The notes under the pieces were generated by a model, which was given only the letters and a program-made list of their open reading frames with translations, searched no databases and was not told the origin of the DNA. Of a stretch of 64,000 nt of DNA, positions 34,737-43,745 are shown in pieces. Source of the stretch: RGIG4097 sp045613765 (GTDB taxonomy: Bacteria; Bacillota; Clostridia; Christensenellales; CAG-917). The stretch's first letter is position 1; every line of letters starts with the position of its first letter. The position numbers were made by a program, and so were the translations under genes. Location of the stretch: assembly GCA_045613765.1 (NCBI GenBank), contig JAZLBO010000003.1, forward strand, positions 15,295 through 79,294, given 5' to 3'.

Positions 34737-35180
34737 TTAGCACTCAAAGACGAAAGATAGAGGCCCATCTTGTTGTTGCTCAATGTACATGTGTGCGCCA
34801 AAGACACCGTTTTTGACTGTGACGCCTTGCTCACGGATTTTTTCTGTGATGTAGTTATAAAGATATCTTGCTCGCTCAGGTTCTTCTGCGTGACCAAAGT
34901 CAGGGCGATTGCCTGTGCCTTTGCCAAGTTTGCCTGCAAGAGAGAATTGCGACACCAGAAGTATCTCCCCACCTGCTTGAAGGACGTTCAAATTCATCTT
35001 GTCGTTTTCATCACGGAAGATGCGCAGTTTTGCCATCTTACTTGCAAAGTAATCTGCCTGTGCTTCCGTGTCCCCCTTTTCAATGCCAAGGAAGATTGTA
35101 AGCCCAGATGGGATTTCGCTTATAAGTTGGTTGTCAACGTACAAGGCACTATGAAATGTTCTTTGAATAACTGCACGCAT
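34737..35180 (-). CDS. dtd: D-aminoacyl-tRNA deacylase
   Basis: A 147-residue enzyme that removes D-amino acids wrongly loaded on tRNA. It has RAVIQRTFHSALYVDNQ at the start, GLTIFLGIEKGD, the catalytic-site SQFSLAG (usual SQFTL) and the C-terminal QDGP cis-peptide gate (usual NxGP). KGTGNRPDF is also a family mark. It lies 17 bp after the rlmL-like gene on the same strand, so the two share a transcript. A duplicated piece of its 3' end lies just downstream. Confidence 0.92.
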   Translation of the reverse strand: MRAVIQRTFHSALYVDNQLISEIPSGLTIFLGIEKGDTEAQADYFASKMAKLRIFRDENDKMNLNVLQAGGEILLVSQFSLAGKLGKGTGNRPDFGHAEEPERARYLYNYITEKIREQGVTVKNGVFGAHMYIEQQQDGPLSFVFEC

Positions 35181-35197
35181 ATAGTTTGGATAAAATG

Positions 35198-36379
35198 TTA
35201 GATGAGAAGTTTGGGTTTTTTATATACACTGTCGTAGCGCATTTTGGGTGGCTTTGCAAGATATTGGAAAAGGTTGCACTCAAGTTCACTATTGTACAGT
35301 TTTCTTGTTTTTGTTGCACGTCTTCCAAAATATTTTTCAAAGGGAAGGTATGATGTGATGACGTATGCACACCACTCGTCAAGAGTGCCATACACCTTGC
35401 CAAAGTCACGATACAATTCCTTCAATTCGTCTTCCTTCAAAAGACGTTCCCCATAAGGTGGGTTGGTGACTATAACGCCGTGTGAGTATCTTGATGAAAG
35501 ATTGCGCATATCGTTCACTTGAAGATGGATCTTATCTCGCACCCCTGCCTTTTCTGCGTGTTTCAGTGCAAGTTTGATTGCTTCGGGATTGATGTCAAAC
35601 CCACTTATGCGCAGTTCTCTATCACGATTGACAAGTTGTTCGGCTTCGTTTTGAACTATGTCACGGACGGATGGTGCATTTGTAAAGGACTCGCAGGCAA
35701 AACTTCTGTTCATACCCGGTGCAATGTTGAGCCCAATGAGTGCAGCCTCAATGGGAATTGTGCCACTGCCACAAAATGGGTCAATAAGTGGACGATCGGG
35801 ATTCCATACAGAGAGTTGTATGATTGCAGATGCAAGAGTTTCACGGATTGGTGCTTCTCCAAGCCAAGTGCGATATCCACGCTTGTGAAGACCTGCGCCT
35901 GACGTGTCGAGAGTGACACGGACGTGGTCAAGATATATTGCAACTTCAATGGAATACTCTGGGCCGTCTTCGGGGAGTTTGCTCACCTTATAACTGCTTG
36001 AAAGAGAAGTGACAATGGCCTTTTTGGATATGCTTTGAATACTGCTCAGTGCAAATAACTTGCTCTTGACGCTCTTTGCAGTGACAATGATTTTGGCATC
36101 TCTCGGCAAAACCTCTTGCCAATCAATGTTTTTCATATTGTCAAAAAGTGAGTCAAAATCTGTTGCATCAAATTCGGCAATAAGGACACGAACTCTACCT
36201 GCAGTGCGCAAAAACATATTTGCACGGAGCACGTCAGTCCAATCTCCATCAAAAAGAATTCTGCCTGCTTCAGCCCCACCGGGATTGTAGCCGAGAGAAG
36301 TCAGTTCACGCTTGGTGACTGCTTCAATCCCACTTGCAGAAGAAACTTCGATTGATAATTTGCCGTCAAAAATGCTCAT
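35198..36379 (-). CDS. THUMP-domain rRNA N2-guanine methyltransferase (RlmL/YpsC type)
   Basis: A 393-residue SAM-dependent RNA methyltransferase. The N-terminal ferredoxin-like plus THUMP region covers about residues 1-165. The catalytic half has DPFCGSGTIPIEAALIG (motif I) and TNPPYGERL (motif IV, the N2-guanine NPPY). This pattern fits the RlmL N-terminal family that methylates G2445-type positions of 23S rRNA; Bacillus YpsC is the close match in length. Family is sure, exact target is not. It heads a two-gene unit with dtd. Confidence 0.9.
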   Translation of the reverse strand: MSIFDGKLSIEVSSASGIEAVTKRELTSLGYNPGGAEAGRILFDGDWTDVLRANMFLRTAGRVRVLIAEFDATDFDSLFDNMKNIDWQEVLPRDAKIIVTAKSVKSKLFALSSIQSISKKAIVTSLSSSYKVSKLPEDGPEYSIEVAIYLDHVRVTLDTSGAGLHKRGYRTWLGEAPIRETLASAIIQLSVWNPDRPLIDPFCGSGTIPIEAALIGLNIAPGMNRSFACESFTNAPSVRDIVQNEAEQLVNRDRELRISGFDINPEAIKLALKHAEKAGVRDKIHLQVNDMRNLSSRYSHGVIVTNPPYGERLLKEDELKELYRDFGKVYGTLDEWCAYVITSYLPFEKYFGRRATKTRKLYNSELECNLFQYLAKPPKMRYDSVYKKPKLLI

Positions 36380-36514
36380 ACGTATCTATTATACTTATAA
36401 ATAAGTATTAAGTCAATAGCAAATATTCAAATAGGTGGGAATTAATGTTGAGTTATGATTGCAGTGCAATAAGGCAAGGTGGTTGTAGAAAAAATAGTGC
36501 CGTCAAAATTTGCA

Positions 36515-36544
36515 TTGACTATACGCCCTTTGGGATAGTATAAT
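36515..36544 (+). promoter_or_regulatory. Strong promoter far upstream of the nitroreductase
   Basis: TTGACT (36515-36520), 18-base spacer, TATAAT (36539-36544). Transcription would begin near 36551, about 268 bases before the first gene. Confidence 0.7.
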
Positions 36545-36550
36545 ATCTTT

Positions 36551-36818
36551 GTTGGCGTGGTTTTGTTATGAAAAATCAAGGGCGAAACCGACGTATTGCA
36601 CTGTGTTTGCCAGCCACTAAATGAGGGCGATAAAACCATTTTGATGATGGCAAATGTCGTTCAAAATAGACGGTGTGTTGGGTGTGTGACAACGACACAT
36701 TGAAAACCACAAAACTCACAAACAAAGTGTTTTGCAGACAAATTGCAAATGTAAAGCGCCGTTTTGTGCAAAATAAAATAAAACTGCGACATAACAAAAT
36801 GTCGGCGTAGGAGAGTAT
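36551..36818 (+). other. Long untranslated leader or small RNA
   Basis: Between the promoter at 36515-36544 and ATG 36819 there is no credible gene on either strand. The stretch includes GC-richer blocks (around 36569-36632 and 36751-36765). CGCCGTTTTGTGC and GACATAACAAAATGTC (36788-36803, a 6-bp hairpin) lie near its end. It may be a long 5' leader, a small RNA, or a decayed gene. The rest of the gap (36380-36514) shows nothing else. Confidence 0.4.
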
Positions 36819-37352
36819 ATGAACTTTAGAGAACTGGTTGAAAAGAGAGAAAGTTGCCGTGCATATACAGGTGGTATGGTAGAGCGTAATCACTTGGATT
36901 CAATCTTGCATGCAGGCAGATTGTCACCATCTGCAAGAAACACACAACCTTGGAAATTTTACGTCATCCAAAACGAAAAGAAGGAAGAACTTTGCGAGGC
37001 AGTGAAAGTCCTTGGCTTCAACAAGTTTGTAGATGATGCAGGCGCATTTATCGTCATAGTGGCAGACAATTCATTTCGTGACCAGACTGCAAAGATTGTC
37101 ACAAGCAGAGATTTTGTTGAAAATGATATTGGCATTGCCATTGCATCAATGACTTATCAAGCCACCGACCTTGGCTATGGCAGTTGTATCCTTGGCGCAT
37201 TTAATGGCAAAGACGTATGCAAGGTTATCGGCATAGATGAAAAGAGAGCAAAGGACGTCAAACTTATCCTTGCCATCGGCAAAAAAGCAACCCAAGAAAC
37301 AAGAGAAAAGAAACGCAAATCTCCCGAAGAAACAATCATTTATATTGATTAG
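36819..37352 (+). CDS. Nitroreductase family flavoprotein
   Basis: A 177-residue FMN enzyme of the NAD(P)H-dependent nitroreductase fold. It has VEKRESCRAYTGG at the start (the FMN phosphate Arg and Ser), SPSARNTQPWKFYVI near residues 37-51, DIGIAIASMTYQATDLGYGSC split over the central helix, and a C-terminal KRKSPEETIIYID. The last segment matches the Clostridia subfamily with a RKPLEEIV-type end. The physiological substrate is unknown. TAGGAG lies 8 bases before ATG 36819. Confidence 0.9.
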   Translation: MNFRELVEKRESCRAYTGGMVERNHLDSILHAGRLSPSARNTQPWKFYVIQNEKKEELCEAVKVLGFNKFVDDAGAFIVIVADNSFRDQTAKIVTSRDFVENDIGIAIASMTYQATDLGYGSCILGAFNGKDVCKVIGIDEKRAKDVKLILAIGKKATQETREKKRKSPEETIIYID

Positions 37353-37411
37353 AAAATGATATGCGAGCACTGGATTGATTAATTGTGCTTGCAGTGAGTA
37401 GATAAGAACTT

Positions 37412-37897
37412 ATGTACAACAAAAATTTGCAAAAAGAATTCAAAGTTATGTTTGTCTGTCACGGAAACATCTGCCGTTCACCAATGGCAGAGTTTGTCAT
37501 GAAAGACGAATTGAAAAAGAGAAACCTTGACAAATTGATCAAGGTGTATTCTTCTGCAACAAGTTATGAAGAAACGGGCAACCCTGTCTATCCCCCTGCA
37601 GTTGCAAAAATGAAAAGAGAAGGTGTGACAATATATCCTCACGTGGCTCAAACAATAGAAAGAGATGACTACGGCAAGTATGATATGTTTGTTGCAATGG
37701 ATCAACGCAACGTAAGAAATCTGCTCAACAAGTTTGGAGATGACAAGGACTGTAAGGTGTCAAAACTTCTTGACTATACTGACAACCATGGAGATATTGC
37801 AGATCCTTGGTATAGTGGCAACTTTGACGTAACATATACGGATATAGTTGAAGGAGTTGACGCTCTCATTGATTATATCCTCAAAGAAAAAATGTAA
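37412..37897 (+). CDS. Low-molecular-weight protein tyrosine phosphatase
   Basis: A 161-residue phosphatase. The active loop Cys16-H-G-N-Ile20-C-Arg22-S is the tyrosine-specific form (Ile, not the Thr of YwlE). The general acid lies in IADPWYSGNFD. The N-terminus is about 10 residues longer than typical (MYNKNLQKEF before the first strand), and a start at Met13 would remove part of strand 1, so ATG 37412 is kept. It follows the nitroreductase by 59 bp and is probably co-transcribed. A terminator follows at 37944. Confidence 0.9.
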   Translation: MYNKNLQKEFKVMFVCHGNICRSPMAEFVMKDELKKRNLDKLIKVYSSATSYEETGNPVYPPAVAKMKREGVTIYPHVAQTIERDDYGKYDMFVAMDQRNVRNLLNKFGDDKDCKVSKLLDYTDNHGDIADPWYSGNFDVTYTDIVEGVDALIDYILKEKM

Positions 37898-37943
37898 AAG
37901 CGCAAGAAAAACCGAGAATTTCATCAAAATGCAAAATGAAGAT

Positions 37944-37979
37944 AAAGTCCACAGAAATGTTGTGGATTTTATTTTTTTG
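37944..37979 (+). terminator. Terminator after the tyrosine phosphatase
   Basis: TCCACA (37948-37953) pairs with TGTGGA (37961-37966), extended by an A-rich left arm and a T-rich right tail ending in seven T. Confidence 0.7.
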
Positions 37980-38236
37980 TCAAAATAATACACGATAGGT
38001 GTTTTATAAAAATAATCGTACAACACATATCGTGTACTTGATATGGCGAAAACCGTGAAAATAACCCAAAATGAAGTTAAAAGTAGGCGAAAAATCGTAT
38101 TTTAGTGTACAATTCGTGTACTATCATATTTTTTGTGTAGTTCTGTGTCTTGCATAACTTGTGAGAGTTTTGATTAATATTGGAAGTGGTGGTGGACAGA
38201 GAAAATTGCCAAAATTTGTCGAATTGCAAAAAGTAT
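37980..38236. other. Non-coding AT-rich region with inverted repeat
   Basis: No gene is seen. A perfect 9-bp inverted repeat, TACACGATA (37989-37997) and TATCGTGTA (38028-38036), frames a 30-base stretch, and GTGTAC recurs three times up to 38120. These may be binding sites or a structured RNA. Nothing else is recognised up to the promoter at 38237. Confidence 0.4.
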
Positions 38237-38264
38237 TTGCTTTTTTTTCTAAATATGGTAAAAT
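38237..38264 (+). promoter_or_regulatory. Likely promoter of the ABC transporter gene
   Basis: TTGCTT (38237-38242), 16-base spacer, TAAAAT (38259-38264). The leader to ATG 38451 is about 180 bases with no recognised riboswitch. Confidence 0.55.
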
Positions 38265-38450
38265 ATAAAAGTCGCACGACAAAAGGCGATTTATATTTTA
38301 TATATAAATTAAGTGGCAGATGAGGAAGTTGTTGCCACAAAAAAGTCCCAACTCACAAAGGTATAAATTTGTTGGTGACAAATATCAAGTCTTTGACTTG
38401 TCTGCCTTTTGTCCAACTACGGCACAAAAATATGATTAGGATGGAACTAT

Positions 38451-41393
38451 ATGTTAAAACTTACAGGAATCACAAAAGAATATCGTATAGACGATAATGA
38501 CGTAACTCTCGCACTGAAAGATATATCAATCGAATTTAGAAAAAATGAATTCGTTTCAATCCTTGGCCCTTCAGGCTGTGGTAAAACCACACTTCTCAAC
38601 ATCATTGGTGGTCTTGATCGCTACAATGCAGGCGACATCCAAATTGATGGCATTTCAACCAAGGAATATGATGACGTTGACTGGGATACATACCGTAACC
38701 AACGTATTGGCTTTGTTTTCCAATCATACAACCTCATCCCCCACATGAATATTCTCAAAAACGTTGCTCTTTGCCTTACACTCGCAGGCGTATCAAAAGA
38801 AGAACGTTATGAACGTGCTCTTGAAGCACTCCGTAAAGTTGGTCTTGATGGCCAAGCAAAGAAGCGTCCCAACCAACTTTCAGGTGGACAAATGCAACGT
38901 GTTGCAATCGCAAGAGCATTGGTCAACAATCCTGATATTATTCTCGCAGACGAACCTACTGGCGCACTTGACACAGAAAGTGGTCTTCAAATCATGGAAC
39001 TTCTCAAAGAAGTTGCAAGCGATCGCCTTGTTGTCATGGTCACACACAACCCTCAACTTGCAGACGAATACAGCACTCGTATAGTCTATCTCAAGGACGG
39101 TGAAATCGTTGACGATACAATGCCTTACGACAGCAACGCAGTGGAAGATGTTGTCCTTGAAGAAGTTGCAGAAGGCAGTGTTGACGAAATCAATGCAGAA
39201 TTGGTTGAAGATACACTCAAAGAAGGCGAAGAAGAAATAATCCTTGAAGAAGTCAAGGCAGCAGCACCTGCACCCAAGACAAGAAAGAAACTTACTTTGA
39301 GAGAAAAGTTCCTCAAATATAAGGCACACGACAAAGCATCAATGAAGTTGTCCACTGCAGTTTCACTTTCTTGGAACAACCTTATCAGCAAGAAAGGCAG
39401 AACCTTCCTTACGTCAATCGCAGGCAGTATTGGTATCATCGGTATCATTCTCGTCCTTGCATTGTCATCAGGCGCAAAGATGTTCTTGAGTGGTATGGAA
39501 GAAGATGCATTGTCAACATACCCCCTTGCCATCGAAAAGTCATCAATGGACGTCACCTCAGTCCTTTCAACACTTCTTGCAGGTGGCGAATCTTGTGAAA
39601 CACACGTTGACGAAGACGGCAACAACATCTGCGACAAGTGTTTGATTGACATGACAAAAGATTACGATGTCACAGTCCAATCAGTTCTCGGATCAGTTAT
39701 GACCAACTTCTTGAACATGGCAACCGAAAACGATTTGATCGCTTTCAAGCAATACGTTGATGAAAACTTTGACGATACCCTTGCAACAGTCAAGTTCAAC
39801 TACGGCACAACCTTCAACGCATACTGCGAAGACCCCAGAAATAATGAAAAGCCCGTAGAAGACCAAATCTATATGAAGGTCAACCCCTACGTTGAAGCAA
39901 TGTACGTTGTTCTCGACGATATGAAGGATGATCCCACCATTGGACCTCTCCTTGCAAATATGACGTTCAACGGCATGACAATGGACGAGGCAATGACAAC
40001 ATTTGGCTCAATGCTTGGCAACAGTTGGGCAGAAATGTCAACCAACCAAGATATCCTTTCAGGTCAATATGACGTGAAGGCAGGCAAATGGCCCACAAAA
40101 GAAGATGAAATCGTCATCGTTCTCAACCCCGACGGCAAACTTATGGACATTCAATTGTTCATGCTCGGTCTTAAATCACAAGATGACATCATGGAAGCAT
40201 TGACCAACGGCAAGAGTTTCAGTGCAACTGGCTTCACTTATGATGAACTTCTTGGCAAAGAATACAAGATCCTCACAAATGCAGATTACCTTACAAAGAA
40301 CGTAGATGCAGAAGGTTATGCTCTTGACACCAAGGGCAATAGAGTCCTTGACAAGGCAGGCAATGCAGTTCTCGTTGCAGACGTAGATGCAGACGGTTAT
40401 ATCCTTGACGCAAGTGGCAACAGAGTTGTCGGCGCAGACGACAAACCCATCGCAATGACTTGGAATCACTCACTCAAGAGTGAACAATCAAAAGCATTTG
40501 TTGAAGCACAAACATCAATGAGTGTCAAAGTTGTCGGCATCGTTCAACCCAAACCAGACGCAGTTGCAGCATCAATCAACGGATGTATCGGTTATACAAG
40601 AGCACTTGGCGACTATCTTATGACCAGTGCAAAAGAACACCCCGCAGTCAAGCAACAACAATCAATCTATAATGCAGCAGTTGAAGGTGGAAAGAAACAA
40701 TATGAAAGTGTACTTTCATACACATACAACGAAGGCGATCTCACAAAGGAAACAAAGATTGGTGGCGACGTGAAGATATCTGACCACGAAATCCTTATGA
40801 GAGCACTCGGTGTTGCAGACCCAAACAACCCCACGTCAATCCATTTCTACTGCAACTCATTTGCATCAAAAGAAGCAGTTGAAAACTTCATTGCAGAATA
40901 CAACGCACTTCAAACCAATCCTAAGAAACAAATCCAATACACAGACACATTGTCATCAGTCATGGGATTTGTCAACACAATGACCAACGTTATCACAGGT
41001 GTCTTGGTGGCATTTGCAGCAATCTCACTTATTGTTTCAACAATTATGATTGCAATCATCATCTACACCAGTGTCCTTGAAAGAAGAAAGGAAATCGGTG
41101 TCCTTAGAAGTATTGGCGCAAGAAAGAAAGACGTTGCACGTGTCTTCCTTGCAGAAAGTGCAATCCTTGGTGGATACTCTGGTATTATTGGTGTATTTGT
41201 CAGTTGGATATTCTCACTTGCAATCAGTGCAATCCTTGAACACGTATTCGGCTTTGTTGGCCTTATGCAAGTTGAGTGGTGGCACGCAGTTATGATGCTT
41301 GGCATATCAGTCCTTCTCAGCATGCTTGCAGGCTTTATCCCCTCAAGAATCGCTGCAAAGAAAGACCCTGCAATCGCACTCAGAAGCGAGTAA
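38451..41393 (+). CDS. ABC transporter, ATPase fused to FtsX/MacB-like permease, 980 aa
   Basis: The N-terminal 230 residues are a complete ATPase of the LolD/MacB type: Walker A GPSGCGKT (39-46), LSGGQMQRVAIARAL, ILADEPTGALD and the H-loop MVTHNP. An acidic then Ala/Pro/Lys-rich linker follows (about 240-295). The permease has one helix near 315-340, a large extracytoplasmic domain of about 500 residues, and three helices at the C-terminus with the FtsX motif ERRKEIGVLRSIGARKKDV. The outer domain carries a HVDEDGNNICDKC motif (385-397) seen in other surface proteins here. Probably mechanotransmission-type export or lipoprotein/peptide resistance; substrate unknown. Confidence 0.9.
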   Translation: MLKLTGITKEYRIDDNDVTLALKDISIEFRKNEFVSILGPSGCGKTTLLNIIGGLDRYNAGDIQIDGISTKEYDDVDWDTYRNQRIGFVFQSYNLIPHMNILKNVALCLTLAGVSKEERYERALEALRKVGLDGQAKKRPNQLSGGQMQRVAIARALVNNPDIILADEPTGALDTESGLQIMELLKEVASDRLVVMVTHNPQLADEYSTRIVYLKDGEIVDDTMPYDSNAVEDVVLEEVAEGSVDEINAELVEDTLKEGEEEIILEEVKAAAPAPKTRKKLTLREKFLKYKAHDKASMKLSTAVSLSWNNLISKKGRTFLTSIAGSIGIIGIILVLALSSGAKMFLSGMEEDALSTYPLAIEKSSMDVTSVLSTLLAGGESCETHVDEDGNNICDKCLIDMTKDYDVTVQSVLGSVMTNFLNMATENDLIAFKQYVDENFDDTLATVKFNYGTTFNAYCEDPRNNEKPVEDQIYMKVNPYVEAMYVVLDDMKDDPTIGPLLANMTFNGMTMDEAMTTFGSMLGNSWAEMSTNQDILSGQYDVKAGKWPTKEDEIVIVLNPDGKLMDIQLFMLGLKSQDDIMEALTNGKSFSATGFTYDELLGKEYKILTNADYLTKNVDAEGYALDTKGNRVLDKAGNAVLVADVDADGYILDASGNRVVGADDKPIAMTWNHSLKSEQSKAFVEAQTSMSVKVVGIVQPKPDAVAASINGCIGYTRALGDYLMTSAKEHPAVKQQQSIYNAAVEGGKKQYESVLSYTYNEGDLTKETKIGGDVKISDHEILMRALGVADPNNPTSIHFYCNSFASKEAVENFIAEYNALQTNPKKQIQYTDTLSSVMGFVNTMTNVITGVLVAFAAISLIVSTIMIAIIIYTSVLERRKEIGVLRSIGARKKDVARVFLAESAILGGYSGIIGVFVSWIFSLAISAILEHVFGFVGLMQVEWWHAVMMLGISVLLSMLAGFIPSRIAAKKDPAIALRSE

Positions 41394-41435
41394 TTGTACA
41401 ACGGTCAAAACTCAATCAAAACAACATAAAAACGC

Positions 41436-41463
41436 AAAAAACCGAGAGCAATCTCGGTTTTTT
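41436..41463 (+). terminator. Terminator after the ABC transporter
   Basis: AAAAAACCGAGA (41436-41447) and TCTCGGTTTTTT (41452-41463) form a 12-bp stem with a GCAA tetraloop. Confidence 0.92.
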
Positions 41464-41557
41464 ATTACATAAAATTTTTCAGTTAGCAAAAAATCTCTAT
41501 ACTTATTCAAAAACCTGTGATAAACTTTTTGTGAAGAAAGAAAAAGAGGGTATCAAT

Positions 41558-43609
41558 ATGAAAAAGAACATAACGTTGATATTTGTGGCAGTGATTATGG
41601 CACTTGTCCTTGCAACTTGCGTTGCTTGTACGCCTGTCAATCCCGAAACACCTTGCATAGACCATGTGGACGACAACAATGATGGCGTCTGTGACGTTTG
41701 TGGTGAAGAAATTGAAATTCCCGAGCCCGAAACACCCTGCACCCATACATATAGCAATGATTGTGACACAACTTGCAATCTTTGTGGCGCAGAGAGAATG
41801 GTTGGAGAACACGTTGACGCAGATACAAACGGAAAGTGTGACAACTGTGGTGCAACAGTTGAAATCCCCATAAATAGAGCCAACAAAGACTTTACAACCG
41901 AAGAAAAAGAAATCTTGATGGAATTGTTTGGCGAAGTTGTGCCATATATGCCAAATGATGAATATGAATTTGATGTTTACACCGATGAGGAATACGGCAC
42001 ATACGTGTATTACTACACCAATGAAAACACTCAAGCCGAATTCGATGCATACCTCGTTGCCCTTGAAAAAGCAGGTTTTACATTTGATGGCACTTATGAA
42101 GACGATTATGGCGACACTTGGTATCTCTATTCCAAAGGAAATATTCTTCTTGATACTGCTTTCTATGAGTGGGACGAAGGTCTTTGGGGTGTTGACACCC
42201 AAATCTACCTTGACGGAGAAGGTGGCGAAACCGGTGGAGATGTTGGTGGAGATGTTGGTGGTGGCGACACAAATGAAGATATAGAAATCATCAACCCCAC
42301 ACCCGGTTTGCCCAACGGAACGGACGGTGTTTACAACGTAAATTTCAATGATGCAACTTATGTCAAGAACGTCACAGACCAAGGATATTATCTTGGTGGT
42401 TGCCCCACAACAGGCGACGTCAAAGTCCTTGTAATCCCCGTGGAATTTTCCGATTGTACTGCATCAAGCAAAGGATACTCTGTGTCACAACTTGAAAAGG
42501 CTTTCAACAGCAATGATGGCACGGACGGCATATATTCTGTGTACGAATATTTCTATATCTCAAGTTATAACCAACTCACATTGTCCTTTGACGTCTTGGA
42601 CAACTGGTTCTGTCCTCAATATGACAGTGAATACTATCAAGATGCAACCGATGAAGATGGCTATGCCATAGGCGACCAACTTATCATTGACGAAGCACTC
42701 AAATATCTTGAACCTCTTATGGATTTGAGTGAATTTGACAGTGATGAAAACGGCTCAATTGACGCAATCGTGCTTATCAACACCCTTGACGTTGGCGAAG
42801 ATGACTTCCACTGGGCATATAGATACTGGAATATGTACACAGATGAAAATGGCGCATACTACGATTATGACAACGTGTATGCCAACGATTATCTCTGGGC
42901 ATCATACCAATTCTTGCACGAGGCCTATGATATTGAAGGCACAGGACTTCCTTATTACACAGATACAACAGTGTTCAACACATATACGTTTATCCACGAG
43001 TTTTCACACGTCCTTGGCGCAGATGACTATTATGACACCTCAGGAAAAAATGACCCCTTGCAAGGCGTTGATATGATGGACGAAATGTTTGGCGATCACA
43101 ATGCCTACACCAAGATTAACTACGGTTGGATCACGTCATCACGTCTTGTCACTGCAGAAGAAAGTGTCACACTCACTCTCACAGACTTTGCAACCACAGG
43201 GGATACAATCATCATTGCCAACAACTGGGATAGCACTTTGGGCGCATATCAAGAGTACTATATCATCATGTACTACACAAACACAGGGCTCAACGATGGG
43301 GATGAAATGGGTTATTTCTCCCGTGACGGCATTGTTGTCTATCACGTCAATGCAACTCTTTATAAGGAAATATATAATGGGGATACATATTACGACGTGT
43401 ACAACAACAATACGGATATTTCTGGAGAATATGGCACAGAAAACAACCTTATAGAAATCGTCAAGAGCGCAGAAGATACCTTCACGTATATCGCAGGCGA
43501 CACAATGCCCACCGTATATCTTGACAATGGCGATATGCTCGTGTACAACTTTGTTGTAGAAAGTATAGAAGACGGCACAGCCACAATCACATTTACCAAA
43601 TCAAACTAA
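41558..43609 (+). CDS. M6-like secreted zinc metalloprotease lipoprotein, 683 aa
   Basis: The start at 41558 (GAGGG upstream) gives a lipoprotein-like signal with cysteines at 21 and 24. Residues 33-105 hold Cys/His/Asp repeats: HVDDNNDGVCDVCG, THTYSNDCDTTCNLCG and HVDADTNGKCDNCG. A Tyr/Asp-rich domain and a Gly-rich linker (GGDVGGDVGGGD) follow. The catalytic part resembles the M6 immune-inhibitor-A family: VKVLVIPVEFSD, YEYFYISSYNQL, the zinc motif HEFSH (480-484) followed by VLGADDYYD, and the Met-turn GVDMMDEM. Probably a cell-surface protease acting on host or mucin-associated protein. The longer frame from 41276 overlaps the ABC gene and is rejected. Confidence 0.85.
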   Translation: MKKNITLIFVAVIMALVLATCVACTPVNPETPCIDHVDDNNDGVCDVCGEEIEIPEPETPCTHTYSNDCDTTCNLCGAERMVGEHVDADTNGKCDNCGATVEIPINRANKDFTTEEKEILMELFGEVVPYMPNDEYEFDVYTDEEYGTYVYYYTNENTQAEFDAYLVALEKAGFTFDGTYEDDYGDTWYLYSKGNILLDTAFYEWDEGLWGVDTQIYLDGEGGETGGDVGGDVGGGDTNEDIEIINPTPGLPNGTDGVYNVNFNDATYVKNVTDQGYYLGGCPTTGDVKVLVIPVEFSDCTASSKGYSVSQLEKAFNSNDGTDGIYSVYEYFYISSYNQLTLSFDVLDNWFCPQYDSEYYQDATDEDGYAIGDQLIIDEALKYLEPLMDLSEFDSDENGSIDAIVLINTLDVGEDDFHWAYRYWNMYTDENGAYYDYDNVYANDYLWASYQFLHEAYDIEGTGLPYYTDTTVFNTYTFIHEFSHVLGADDYYDTSGKNDPLQGVDMMDEMFGDHNAYTKINYGWITSSRLVTAEESVTLTLTDFATTGDTIIIANNWDSTLGAYQEYYIIMYYTNTGLNDGDEMGYFSRDGIVVYHVNATLYKEIYNGDTYYDVYNNNTDISGEYGTENNLIEIVKSAEDTFTYIAGDTMPTVYLDNGDMLVYNFVVESIEDGTATITFTKSN

Positions 43610-43632
43610 AACTTAATCAATTTAACTGAATT

Positions 43633-43660
43633 AAAAAGGAAGGTGTTTGCCTTCCTTTTT
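43633..43660 (+). terminator. Terminator after the M6 protease
   Basis: AAAAAGGAAGG (43633-43643) pairs with CCTTCCTTTTT (43650-43660) around TGTTTG. Confidence 0.9.
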
Positions 43661-43701
43661 AATATAAAAGAGCATTAGTCGTGCAAAAATTGTGTAAACT
43701 A

Positions 43702-43729
43702 TTGCAAATTTGAAATAATATGTTATAAT
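43702..43729 (+). promoter_or_regulatory. Promoter of tmRNA
   Basis: TTGCAA (43702-43707), 16-base spacer, TATAAT (43724-43729). Transcription should begin about 10 bases before the mature 5' end. Confidence 0.85.
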
Positions 43730-43745
43730 ACGACTACACTCTTTT

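Noticed and set aside
41276..41557. Longer N-terminus for the M6-like protease
   Set aside because: It would overlap the ABC transporter and its terminator; the start at 41558 has a signal peptide and ribosome site.
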